From: Modestobacter sp.
GTDB taxonomy: Bacteria > Actinomycetota > Actinomycetes > Mycobacteriales > Geodermatophilaceae
NCBI GenBank assembly: GCA_025965635.1
Contig: JAOPWO010000047.1
Span: 1 to 36,902 of the forward strand
DNA length: 36,902 nucleotides
Direction of reading: 5' to 3'
Shown here: positions 28,548 through 36,902 of the stretch, piece after piece
How the letters are laid out: every line of letters begins with the position of its first letter
Position numbering within the stretch: the stretch's first letter is position 1
The notes under the pieces: generated by a model
Told to the model about the DNA's origin: nothing
Seen by the model: only the letters and a program-made list of their open reading frames with translations
Databases searched by the model: none
Made by a program: the position numbers and the translations under genes

Positions 28548-28739
28548 TCAGTACTGCAGGGTGACCCACACCTCGGCAGCGCCCTGGGGCGTCGCCACCG
28601 TGCGGGCGGGATCGGCGGGTGCGTAGACGCCGAACCAGCGCGGGCCGTCGTAGACGAGCACCGAGGTCGCGAGGAGCGGGTCGGCCACCTCGCCGACGTC
28701 ACCGTCGCGCGGACCACCAACGTGGAGGATCAACGCCAT
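28548..28739 (-). CDS. hypothetical protein (63 aa)
   Basis: Compact ORF with ATG start and balanced composition (MALILHVGGPRDGDVGEVADPLLATSVLVYDG...). Confidence 0.5.
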   Translation of the reverse strand: MALILHVGGPRDGDVGEVADPLLATSVLVYDGPRWFGVYAPADPARTVATPQGAAEVWVTLQY

Positions 28740-28819
28740 GTGCTCACGCTAGCGCAGCGTTTACGACGTAAACCCAGCGCAGGGATGCAGCGCGACGGCG
28801 GCGGGCCGGGCGCCCCCCG

Positions 28820-28995
28820 CTACCAGGGGCTGGTCGCCTGCAGCACGGCCTCGGTGAGGGCGCGGGTGCGCAGGACGGTGACCTCCTGGTACTCCGGGTC
28901 GGCGACCATCCGGCTGAATGCCGCCCGGGAGGGGTAGCGGACCAGGAGCACGGCGTCCCACTCCTGCCCGGCGTCGGCTACCAGCGGCGCCGGGA
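28820..28995 (-). pseudogene. truncated DUF1330-like protein (C-terminal half only)
   Basis: APLVADAGQEWDAVLLVRYPSRAAFSRMVADPEYQEVTVLRTRALTEAVLQAT matches a DUF1330/EthD-like C-terminus; upstream frame lacks the N-terminal strand. Confidence 0.55.
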
Positions 28996-29062
28996 CCCGC
29001 CCCGCCCGGCGCGCTGCGGGCATGCTGTGCGATAACCGTGCGGTGACGAGGACGCCTGCCGC

Positions 29063-30616
29063 ATGAGCACCCCCCAGCCGACGACGGCCACGACGCTTCC
29101 GGCAGCGGCCGAGGGCACGGCGCTGGACAAGGGGCTCAAACGGGGCGCGCTGGGCCTGGGCGCCTCGATCGTGCTGGGCATCTCCTCGACCGCGCCCGCG
29201 TACGCGCTGGCCGCGACGCTCGGGTTCGTCGTCGTCGCGGTGGGGGTGAAGGCGCCGGCGATCATGCTGCTGGCCTTCGTGCCGATGTGGCTGATCGCGC
29301 TGGCCTACGCCGAGCTCAACCGGCACGAGCCCGACTGCGGCACCACCTTCACCTGGGCGGCCCGGGCCTTCGGGCCGCGCACCGGCTGGATGGGCGGCTG
29401 GGGGATCATCGCCGCCGACGTCATCGTGATGGCCAACCTGGCTCAGATCGCCGGCTCCTACGGGTACCGGCTGGTCGGGCTGGACTCGCTGGCCGACAGC
29501 ACCGCCTGGACGACGGCGGCCGGCGTCGGCTGGATCGCGCTGATGACCTGGATCTGCTGGCGGGGCATCGAGCCGACCGCGCGCGTGCAGAGCGTGCTGC
29601 TGGTCGTGGAGGTCGTCGTCCTGGTGGCGTTCGCGGTCTACGCGCTGGCCAAGGTCTACGCCGGGACCGCGCCCGCCGGCGCGCTGATGCCCTCGCTGTC
29701 CTGGCTGTGGCCCGCGGGGCTGGACTGGGCGCAGCTCACCGAGGCGACGCTGCTGGCGATCTTCATCTACTGGGGCTGGGACTCGGCGATGGCGGTCAAC
29801 GAGGAGACCCGGGACCCGGCGACCGCCCCTGGCCGTTCGGTGCTGATCGCCACGGTCCTGCTGGTGACCATCTACACCGTGCTGACCGTGGCGACGGTGG
29901 CCTTCGCCGGGGTCGGCCCCGAGGGGATCGGGCTGGGCAACGAGGCCAACGCCGAGGACGTGTTCGCCGCGCTGGGGAGCGCGGTCTTCGGCGACGACCT
30001 GTTCGGCCGGGCCTTCGAGGCGCTGCTGGTGCTGTCGGTGCTCACCTCGGCGGCGGCGTGCACGCAGACCACGATCCTGCCGACCGCCCGCGGCACGCTG
30101 TCGATGGCCGCCTACCGGGCGCTGCCGACGTCGTTCGCCCGGATCCACCCGCGGTACCTCACCCCGTCGGTGTCGACCATCTGGATGGGCGCGGTCTCGA
30201 TCGTCTTCTACGTCGGCCTGACGCTCGTCAGCGACAACGTGCTGCAGGACTCCATCGCGGCCACCGGCATGCTGATCGCCTTCTACTACGGCCTCACCGG
30301 GTTCGCCTGCGCCTGGCAGTTCCGTCGGCGGCTGCGCTCGGCCCGCGACGTGCTCGTGCGCCTGGTCCTGCCGCTGGCCGGCGGGGCGCTGATGCTGGTG
30401 GTCTTCGTGCTGGCCTGCATCGAGTACGCCGACCCCGGGTACGGCGAGACGGTCTTCTTCGGCGTCGGCGGGGTGTTCGTCGTCGGCCTCGGCTCGCTGC
30501 TGCTCGGGCTGCTGTTGATGGCCGCCTGGAACGCGGTCGCCCCGGCGTTCTTCCGCGGCGAGACGATGCGGCGCGACACCCAGGAGCTCCTCCTGCGGCC
30601 CGACCAGCCGGGCTGA
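29063..30616 (+). CDS. APC family amino acid/amine permease
   Basis: 517 aa, about 12 hydrophobic segments; GLGASIVLGISSTAPAYALAATLG N-terminal signature and EETRDPATAPGRSVL. Confidence 0.92.
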   Translation: MSTPQPTTATTLPAAAEGTALDKGLKRGALGLGASIVLGISSTAPAYALAATLGFVVVAVGVKAPAIMLLAFVPMWLIALAYAELNRHEPDCGTTFTWAARAFGPRTGWMGGWGIIAADVIVMANLAQIAGSYGYRLVGLDSLADSTAWTTAAGVGWIALMTWICWRGIEPTARVQSVLLVVEVVVLVAFAVYALAKVYAGTAPAGALMPSLSWLWPAGLDWAQLTEATLLAIFIYWGWDSAMAVNEETRDPATAPGRSVLIATVLLVTIYTVLTVATVAFAGVGPEGIGLGNEANAEDVFAALGSAVFGDDLFGRAFEALLVLSVLTSAAACTQTTILPTARGTLSMAAYRALPTSFARIHPRYLTPSVSTIWMGAVSIVFYVGLTLVSDNVLQDSIAATGMLIAFYYGLTGFACAWQFRRRLRSARDVLVRLVLPLAGGALMLVVFVLACIEYADPGYGETVFFGVGGVFVVGLGSLLLGLLLMAAWNAVAPAFFRGETMRRDTQELLLRPDQPG

Positions 30617-30748
30617 CCGACCGTCGGGACGCCCCGACCATTCGATCAGCGATGGTTCCCAGCGTCAGCCGGTCGTGCTGATTCGTCGTGCATCCCTCCA
30701 GTTCATCCTCCCTTCTGCCGAAGTGGCGGGAGAGGAGAGGGGTCGGTC

Positions 30749-30928
30749 ATGGAGACAATGGCGTGCAGGGCAGTGGCACAGGCGGGGCTGGTGGCGGTGA
30801 CGGCGTCCCTGGACGACCATTCGCCGGAGCGACTGCTGTTCGTGGCCGGGTGGCTGACCACCGCGGCCGACCTGGTGCTCCCATCGGCACCCCTGGAGCT
30901 GGGCTCGGGCCTCGACGTCCTGCTCTGA
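30749..30928 (+). CDS. small hypothetical protein (59 aa)
   Basis: GGAGAGGAGAGG upstream of ATG; METMACRAVAQAGLVAVTASLDDHSPERLLFVAGWLTTAADLVLPSAPLELGSGLDVLL*. Confidence 0.45.
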   Translation: METMACRAVAQAGLVAVTASLDDHSPERLLFVAGWLTTAADLVLPSAPLELGSGLDVLL

Positions 30929-30935
30929 CCCTCGG

Positions 30936-32108
30936 TCAGCGCCCCTGGCCGCCGGCCAGTGAGCGCCGGCTCCCGCCGAGCTCCGCGTCGTCGGCCGCCT
31001 GCCGGCCGGCGTGCCACCCGGCCGGGTCGACGGTCCGGCTGCCCCGCCGGCGCAGGTGCGGGAACAGCTCGCTCACCGCCGCGTCGACGGCGCGGGCACG
31101 TTCGGCGAGCACCGGGACCACCTCGGTGCCGTAGGTGCTCGTCGCCTCGGCGGTCGCCTGTTCCCGGGCGCTCTCCAGCCGTTCGCCGATCCGCTGGGCG
31201 AACGAGTACAGGAACCCGCGGCGGTACGCCGTCGACCGGGCGCGCGGCCCGCCGGTGCCGGCGGCCACGGTCATCGCCCGGCCGGCCTGCACCAGCAGCG
31301 ACGTGACCAGCAGCTCCACCAGGTCCAGGTCGTCGGCCGCGCCGACCAGGGTGGCCATGCCCAGCGCGGGGTGCAGGACGACCCGCACCCCGTTCGCCGA
31401 CCCGACCGCCTGCACCACCGAGGCCTTCGCCTCCACGTGCGGGTCGTCCAGGTGCATCCGCCGTGCTCCCACCGAGGGGTGCTCGGCCCCCGACCGCTGT
31501 CCGAGCACCGCGGCGTCGATCGTGTGCCGGGCCATCAGCGACTGGGCCTTGGCCGACAGCGCTTCGGCCTCCTCGGGGAAGTCGGTCGACTCCGCCTTGG
31601 CCAGCAGCGCCCGGATCCGGGCCAGCATCTTCGGATCGACGCCGTCGCCGTGCACCGACGCCGCCCGGAGGCCCGCGGCCCAGGCCGACGGCGGCGGGAG
31701 CAGCAGCTCCAGCGGCGGCAGCTCGCGCACCACCCCGAGCACGCGCAACACGTCGCGCCACGCGCTCGCGGTGTCGATCCGTTCGCTGCGCCACCAGTCG
31801 GCCACCGGGGCTCCGCCGTCCGCCGTGCCGCCGCCCAGTTGGGCCGCCCAGGCGCCGGGCGCCCGCTCGGCCGCCCGGCTCCCGTTCGCGTCGGCGCCGA
31901 TGACCGCCTCGAGCAGGCGGGCGCCGCGGGCGCTGGTGCGGCGCCGGACGACGTGCACCACATCGGCGGGCTGCCAGCCCGCCTCCCACAGGTGCGGCAG
32001 TGCCGTGCCCAGCGCGCGGGCGGCGTGGCCGTCGGTGTCGACGCCGGCGTCGAGCTGGACCAGCCGGCGGACCAGTGGGTCCAGCTCGGCGGCGAGCACG
32101 CCGGGCAT
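30936..32108 (-). CDS. DUF2786 domain-containing protein
   Basis: MLARIRALLAKAESTDFPEEAEALSAKAQSLMARHTID is the DUF2786 signature. Confidence 0.88.
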   Translation of the reverse strand: MPGVLAAELDPLVRRLVQLDAGVDTDGHAARALGTALPHLWEAGWQPADVVHVVRRRTSARGARLLEAVIGADANGSRAAERAPGAWAAQLGGGTADGGAPVADWWRSERIDTASAWRDVLRVLGVVRELPPLELLLPPPSAWAAGLRAASVHGDGVDPKMLARIRALLAKAESTDFPEEAEALSAKAQSLMARHTIDAAVLGQRSGAEHPSVGARRMHLDDPHVEAKASVVQAVGSANGVRVVLHPALGMATLVGAADDLDLVELLVTSLLVQAGRAMTVAAGTGGPRARSTAYRRGFLYSFAQRIGERLESAREQATAEATSTYGTEVVPVLAERARAVDAAVSELFPHLRRRGSRTVDPAGWHAGRQAADDAELGGSRRSLAGGQGR

Positions 32109-32301
32109 GCCGGCCAGCCGGGATCCGGCGATGAGCAGCAGCGGGAGCGGGTCGTCGGCGATCGGGTCCTCCTCGTCCAGGTCCCGGGCCGGTCGGCGGT
32201 CGGGACGGTGCTCGGCCAGCGTGCCCGGGCAGCCGTGCGCCGGCGGGCAGCGGCACGCAGGCGTGGACGGCGCCTCCTGCTGGGGACGCCGGCCGGCCGG
32301 G

Positions 32302-33498
32302 TCAGGCCCGGGGGCGCACCTTCCCGGCGGCGGCGCGGGCGGTGGCCCGGGCGGTATCGACGTCCTGGCCGTCGACCCGGGCCAGGGCCACGCCCATCCG
32401 CCGCCGGGGGAAGCTCTCGGGCTTGCCGAACAGCCGCAGGTCGACGCCGGGGATGGCGAGCGCCTCGTCGACCCCGTCGAAGGTGATGCCGACCGCCTCG
32501 GTGCCGCCGTAGACGACGGCCGAGGCCCCCGCGTTGCGGAGGGAGGGGTCGACCGGCAGGCCGAGGAGGGCCCGGGCGTGCAGCTCGAACTCGTTCTGCC
32601 ACTGCGTGGTCAGGGTGACCAGGCCGGTGTCGTGCGGGCGCGGGCTGACCTCGGAGAACCACACGTCGTCCCCGCGGACGAACAGCTCCACGCCGAACAG
32701 CCCCAGCCCGCCCAGGTCGCCGGTGACCGCGGAGGCGATCGCCTGTGCCCGGTCCAGTGCCACCGGCGACATCGGCTGGGGCTGCCAGCTCTCCACGTAG
32801 TCGCCGGCCTCCTGGCGGTGACCGATGGGCGCGCAGAACGACGTCGTCGGCTCGCCGTCGCGCATCCACCGCACGGTGAGCAGGGTGATCTCGTAGTCGA
32901 AGTCGACGAACCCCTCCACGATCACCCGGGTGCCGGCCACCCGGCTGCCGGCCATCGCGTACGCCCAGGCGCCGGCGACGTCCTGCGGCCCGTCGAGCTT
33001 GCTCTGCCCCTTGCCGGAGGAGGACATCACCGGCTTCACCACGCACGGGAAGCCGACCTCGGCGGCGGCCGCGCGCAGTTCCTCCAGCGAGTCGCAGAAC
33101 CGGTAGGCACTGGTCGGCAGGCCGAGCTCCTCGGCGGCCAGCCGCCGGATGCCCTCGCGGTCCATGGTCAGCCGGGCGGCCCGCGCGGTGGGCACCACCC
33201 GCACGCCCTCGGCCTCCAGCTCGACCAGGGTGTGGGTGGCGATCGCCTCGATCTCGGGGACGACGACGTCGGGGCGCTCGGCTTCGACCAGGGCCCGGAG
33301 CTGCGCCGGGACGCACATAGTGATCGTGCGTGAGTGGTGGGCCACCTGGTGGCAGGGGGAGTGGTCGTAGCGGTCGACGGCGATGGTCTCCACGCCGAGC
33401 CGCTGGAGGGCGATGAGCACCTCCTTGGCCAGCTCCCCGCTGCCCAGGAGCATCACGCGGGTGGCCGACGGCGACAACGGGGTGCCCAGGGAGACCAT
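32302..33498 (-). CDS. purT: formate-dependent phosphoribosylglycinamide formyltransferase
   Basis: [69 protein letters not shown]. Confidence 0.95.
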   Translation of the reverse strand: MVSLGTPLSPSATRVMLLGSGELAKEVLIALQRLGVETIAVDRYDHSPCHQVAHHSRTITMCVPAQLRALVEAERPDVVVPEIEAIATHTLVELEAEGVRVVPTARAARLTMDREGIRRLAAEELGLPTSAYRFCDSLEELRAAAAEVGFPCVVKPVMSSSGKGQSKLDGPQDVAGAWAYAMAGSRVAGTRVIVEGFVDFDYEITLLTVRWMRDGEPTTSFCAPIGHRQEAGDYVESWQPQPMSPVALDRAQAIASAVTGDLGGLGLFGVELFVRGDDVWFSEVSPRPHDTGLVTLTTQWQNEFELHARALLGLPVDPSLRNAGASAVVYGGTEAVGITFDGVDEALAIPGVDLRLFGKPESFPRRRMGVALARVDGQDVDTARATARAAAGKVRPRA

Positions 33499-33548
33499 GC
33501 CGGACAGGCTACGGACGGCGTTCCCGGCGGCGTCGTGTCGAGGTGTCG

Positions 33549-34039
33549 ACATGTCGCCGGGTCGACCTGATACCCGATCTCGCGACCGCACCCTGCTCGA
33601 GCTGCGCGCCTCCCCGGAGGTGCTGGTGCTCGCCGATGTCTGGGACGTCGTCTCCGCTCGGGTCGGCGCCGGCACCCCGGGGGTGCGCGCGCTGGCCACC
33701 GCCAGCCGCTCGATCGCGGCCACCTCCTGCTACGCCGACGGCGGGCAGATCCCGCTGGCCCTGCACCTGGACATGGTCGAGCTGATCGTGGACGCCGCCG
33801 GCGCGGTGGGCGGCGACCTGGAGGACCAGCTGCAGCCGCTGGACGAGGCGGTGGGTGCGGTCGAGGCGGTGCTCGGGGCCGGGCCTACCTGGAGGACGGC
33901 GCCCCGGTGGTGTTCGTGCCCGGGGTGACCGACCGCGACGAGGTGACCGCCCTGGTGGACGGGGCTCGGCCGGCACCGGGGACCGCTCATCCTGCGGGCC
34001 GGCGGCACGCTGCCGGAGGGCACCCGGGCCCTCACCTGA
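33549..34039 (+). pseudogene. isocitrate lyase/PEP mutase-family protein remnant with internal deletions and a frameshift
   Basis: [52 protein letters not shown]...LEDQLQPLDEAVGAVEAVLGAG, then in another frame AYLEDGAPVVFVPGVTDRDEVTALVDG; the metal-binding DLEAGYG region is absent. Confidence 0.75.
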
Positions 34040-34400
34040 GGAAGAGGTCCGGTCCGATGGCCACTGCGTCGGCCGGGTGCGGGTCCACCCCGCCGGCCGG
34101 GGGGACCGCCGGCGCTGTCACCCATGACGGTGGTCCGCGCCGGATCGATGCCCCGCTCGCCGGCGTGCTCGGCCAGCCGACCCAGCGCGGCGTAGCGGAC
34201 CGAGCGCGCCACCGGGGGGTCGCAGCGTTCCGGGCTGCCCAGGATCGTCCCGCCGCCGTGCAGGTGCAGGACCGCCGTCCCGGGCGTACCACCGCAGCAC
34301 GAGCGTCGCGCCGTCCGCCGTCGTCCCCTCGTGCTGCGTCCGCGCGACGTCGGCCGGAGCGCAGCCCCTCTCGGTGGCTGACCGCGCCGGACAAGCGCAG
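34036..34400 (-). pseudogene. alpha/beta hydrolase (HGGG esterase/lipase type) remnant, frameshifted and internally deleted
   Basis: TTADGATLVLRWY / AVLHLHGGGTILGSPERCDPPVARSV, directly followed by RYAALGRLAEHAGERGIDPARTTVMGDSAGG, with no intervening core strands. Confidence 0.7.
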
Positions 34401-34470
34401 CATCGGGTCACGAACGGTCCCCCCGACGCGGCTCCCGGTGCGTCGACGACAGAGAGAAGGCGCTGCCGCC

Positions 34471-35652
34471 ATGACCTCCGACCTGCTGCTGCCGGCCGAC
34501 TTCTTCGGCTACGAGTCCCTGCTGCCCGAGCCCGAGCAGAAGGACCTGCTCGCGCTACGGGAGTTCCTGGTGGCCGAGGTCAAGCCGCGGGTCAACGCCG
34601 CCTGGGCGGCAGCGGAGTTCCCGATGGACCTCATCCCGCGCTTCGCCGAGGCCGACATCGTGGGCCGTCCCTACGACTGGGACGGCCGCCCGCGCGCCTC
34701 CCGGTTGTTCACCGGCTTCCAGGCGATGGAACTGGCCCGGGTCGACCCGTCGATCTCCACCTTCTTCGGCGTGCACAGCGGCCTGGCGATGGGCTCGGTC
34801 TACGTCCTCGGCTCGGAGGAGCAGCGGCAGCGGTGGCTTCCATCGATGCTGCGGCTGGACACGATCGGCGCCTTCGGCCTGACCGAGCCCGAGGGCGGCT
34901 CGGACGTCGCCCGGGGCATGCGCACGACCGCCCGCCGGGACGGCGATGGCTGGGTGCTCAACGGCGCCAAGCGCTGGATCGGCAACGGCACGTTCGCCGA
35001 CGTCGTGGTGGTGTTCGCCCGCGACGTCGATGACGACCAGGTCAAGACCTTCCTGGTCGAGAAGGGCACCCCGGGGTACACGGCCACCAAGATCGAGGAC
35101 AAGTTCGCGCTGCGGACGGTGCAGAACGCGGACCTGACCTTCACCGACTGCCGCATCCCCGCGCAGAACAAGCTCGAGGGCGGCAACTCGTTCAAGGACG
35201 TCAACAAGGTGCTCAAGGTGACCCGCGGGGGAGTGGCCTGGGGTGGCGTCGGCTGTCAGCTGGGCGCCTACGAGGTGGCGCTGGCCTACGCCAAGGAACG
35301 GGTGCAGTTCGGCAAGCCGATCGGCGGCTTCCAGCTGATCCAGGAACTGCTGGCGCAGATGCTCGGCAACGTCACCGCCAGCATGGGCATGACCGTCCGG
35401 TTGTCCCAGCTGCAGGAGGAGGACGCGCTCCGCGACGACCAGGCGTCGCTCACCAAGAGCTACGTGACCACCCGCGGCCGGGAGACCGTCGCCTGGGCCC
35501 GCGAGATCGTCGGCGGGAACGGCATCGTGCTCGACCACGACGTCATCCGGTTCTTCAACGACGCCGAGGCGCTGTACTCCTACGAGGGCACCCGGCAGAT
35601 GAACACCCTCATCGTCGGCCGCTCCATCACCGGGCTGAGCGCCTTCGTGTGA
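34471..35652 (+). CDS. acyl-CoA dehydrogenase (glutaryl-CoA dehydrogenase-like)
   Basis: GAFGLTEPEGGSDVARGMRTTARRDGDGWVLNGAKRWIGNG, KERVQFGKPIGGFQLIQ, YEGTRQMNTLIVGRSITG. Confidence 0.95.
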   Translation: MTSDLLLPADFFGYESLLPEPEQKDLLALREFLVAEVKPRVNAAWAAAEFPMDLIPRFAEADIVGRPYDWDGRPRASRLFTGFQAMELARVDPSISTFFGVHSGLAMGSVYVLGSEEQRQRWLPSMLRLDTIGAFGLTEPEGGSDVARGMRTTARRDGDGWVLNGAKRWIGNGTFADVVVVFARDVDDDQVKTFLVEKGTPGYTATKIEDKFALRTVQNADLTFTDCRIPAQNKLEGGNSFKDVNKVLKVTRGGVAWGGVGCQLGAYEVALAYAKERVQFGKPIGGFQLIQELLAQMLGNVTASMGMTVRLSQLQEEDALRDDQASLTKSYVTTRGRETVAWAREIVGGNGIVLDHDVIRFFNDAEALYSYEGTRQMNTLIVGRSITGLSAFV

Positions 35653-35732
35653 GGAGGACCGTCGTCCCCACCCTTCACGAGCTCAGCGGGGCCCGGGACG
35701 GAGCCGGGACCGGCGTGTCACCCGTACGGGGG

Positions 35733-35751
35733 ACCCCCCGTGGCGGGGGGT
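35733..35751. terminator. GC-rich hairpin between acyl-CoA dehydrogenase and response regulator genes
   Basis: ACCCCCCG-TGG-CGGGGGGT perfect inverted repeat. Confidence 0.5.
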
Positions 35752-35829
35752 GCAGTTGCGCCTCCACGGTGACGACAACGTCCCCATGACGCCCGCCGGC
35801 GTCGGACGTCGTCCCGTGGAGGAGGAGCC

Positions 35830-36534
35830 GTGCCGGGCCAGTCCGTGCTCGTGGTGGAGGACACCGACGAGATCCGTGAACTGGTGGTGACCGTGCTGCG
35901 CCGCGCCGGGATGGACGTCCGCGAGGCCGCCACCGGAGCCGCCTGTCTCGAAGAGGTCCGCCGGGACGCCCCCGACGTCGTCGTCCTCGACCTCGGGCTC
36001 CCCGACGCCGACGGCACCGAGGTGTGCCGCCAGCTGCGCGCGGAGACCGACTGCTACGTCCTCATGCTCACCGCCCGCGCCGAGGAGGTCGACCTGCTCA
36101 TCGGGCTGGCCGTCGGTGCGGACGGGTACATGGCCAAGCCCTTCTCCCCGCGCGAGCTCGTCGCCCGGGTGCAGACCATGCTCCGCCGGCCGCGCACCCC
36201 CTCGGTGCCGGCCGCGCCGGCGCTGGCCGAGGAGACCGCCCGCCGGCTCGCCGAGCTCGAGGTCGACCCCGACAGCCGCGAGGTGCGCGTCGACGGCGCC
36301 CCGGTCGACCTGACCCGCACCGAGTTCGACCTGCTGGCCGCCCTCTTCTCCCGGCCCGGCCGGGTGCTGCAGCGCGAGACGCTGCTGCGCGAGGTCTGGC
36401 AGACCGACTGGGAGGGCAACCTCCGACTGGTCGAGGCGCACATGTCCAACCTGCGCCGCAAGCTCACCGCGGCCGGGATGCACTCTCCGCAGATCCGCAC
36501 CGTCCGCGGGGTGGGCTACCGCCTGGTCGCCTGA
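35830..36534 (+). CDS. OmpR/PhoB-family response regulator
   Basis: Receiver VLVVEDTDEIRELV...VVVLDLGLPDADG...GADGYMAKPFSPRELVARV and winged-helix DNA-binding domain LTRTEFDLLAALFSRPGRVLQRETLLREVW...VRGVGYRLVA. Confidence 0.96.
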   Translation: MPGQSVLVVEDTDEIRELVVTVLRRAGMDVREAATGAACLEEVRRDAPDVVVLDLGLPDADGTEVCRQLRAETDCYVLMLTARAEEVDLLIGLAVGADGYMAKPFSPRELVARVQTMLRRPRTPSVPAAPALAEETARRLAELEVDPDSREVRVDGAPVDLTRTEFDLLAALFSRPGRVLQRETLLREVWQTDWEGNLRLVEAHMSNLRRKLTAAGMHSPQIRTVRGVGYRLVA

Positions 36535-36560
36535 GCGGCGTCCCCGCCCCTGCAACGCCC

Positions 36561-36591
36561 AGCGCCCGCTCCGGTCGCCGGAGCGGGCGCT
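36561..36591 (+). terminator. strong hairpin, likely terminator of the response regulator gene
   Basis: AGCGCCCGCTCCGG-TCG-CCGGAGCGGGCGCT, 14-bp perfect stem 27 nt after the stop codon. Confidence 0.7.
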
Positions 36592-36797
36592 CGGGCACCT
36601 CGGTCGTGCCCGGATCAGCCGACCCGGGCCATCGGACGGGCGATCAGCACGTGATGACCCCTGACTCCGCGGACCCGGCGGTCCACCCGTAGCCGGTCAG
36701 CGCGGCCCGGTCGCTGCTGGCCGCGCCGGCCGGCGCGGTGAGGCCCAGCACCACGGCCGCGGTCGCGAGGGTCGCACGAGGGCGTGGCGGAGGCGGG

Positions 36798-36902
36798 TCA
36801 TCGTCGGGTCTCGGTGTCCTGGTCGTCGGTGCGGGTGCGGGTGGGGGTCCAGATGGAGAGGAGGAGCCAGCCGGCGAGGAGGGTGGGGGCGCCGTAGACG
36901 AG
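36798..36902 (-). CDS. C-terminal fragment of a probable membrane protein (truncated by window edge)
   Basis: - strand reads LVYGAPTLLAGWLLLSIWTPTRTRTDDQDTETRR* with a hydrophobic helix then a charged tail. Confidence 0.35.
   Translation of the reverse strand, partial: LVYGAPTLLAGWLLLSIWTPTRTRTDDQDTETRR

Noticed and set aside
31135-33333. 732-aa + strand ORF across the DUF2786 and purT genes
   Set aside because: Low-complexity shadow ORF opposite two convincing - strand genes.

Overview
The window is high-GC actinobacterial DNA. Coding style suggests a Geodermatophilaceae-like organism, but this is inference only. It has three parts. (A) About 1.7-15.6 kb is a catabolic/transport island with visibly lower GC. 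It consists of two convergent gene sets with transposase relics at both ends and at the convergence point. The + set is ABC ATPase, fused permease, solute-binding protein 1, LigJ-like amidohydrolase, LigB-type extradiol dioxygenase, VanB-like reductase and a decayed RraA/LigK-like aldolase. The - set is solute-binding protein 2, bicupin B, an EutA-like reactivase with a His-rich tail, and bicupin A. No EutBC ethanolamine ammonia-lyase is present, so the bicupin-EutA-bicupin module is the best candidate for an undescribed system. (B) About 17.2-28.4 kb is a regulatory block with a SpoIIE-type phosphatase, four GAF-ANTAR proteins and a STAS protein, interleaved with a PaoABC-like molybdoenzyme operon. 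(C) About 28.5-36.9 kb is more ordinary: APC permease, DUF2786 protein, PurT, acyl-CoA dehydrogenase and a response regulator. Across B and C there are several frameshifted, truncated or internally deleted genes. No tRNA, rRNA or CRISPR array was recognised.
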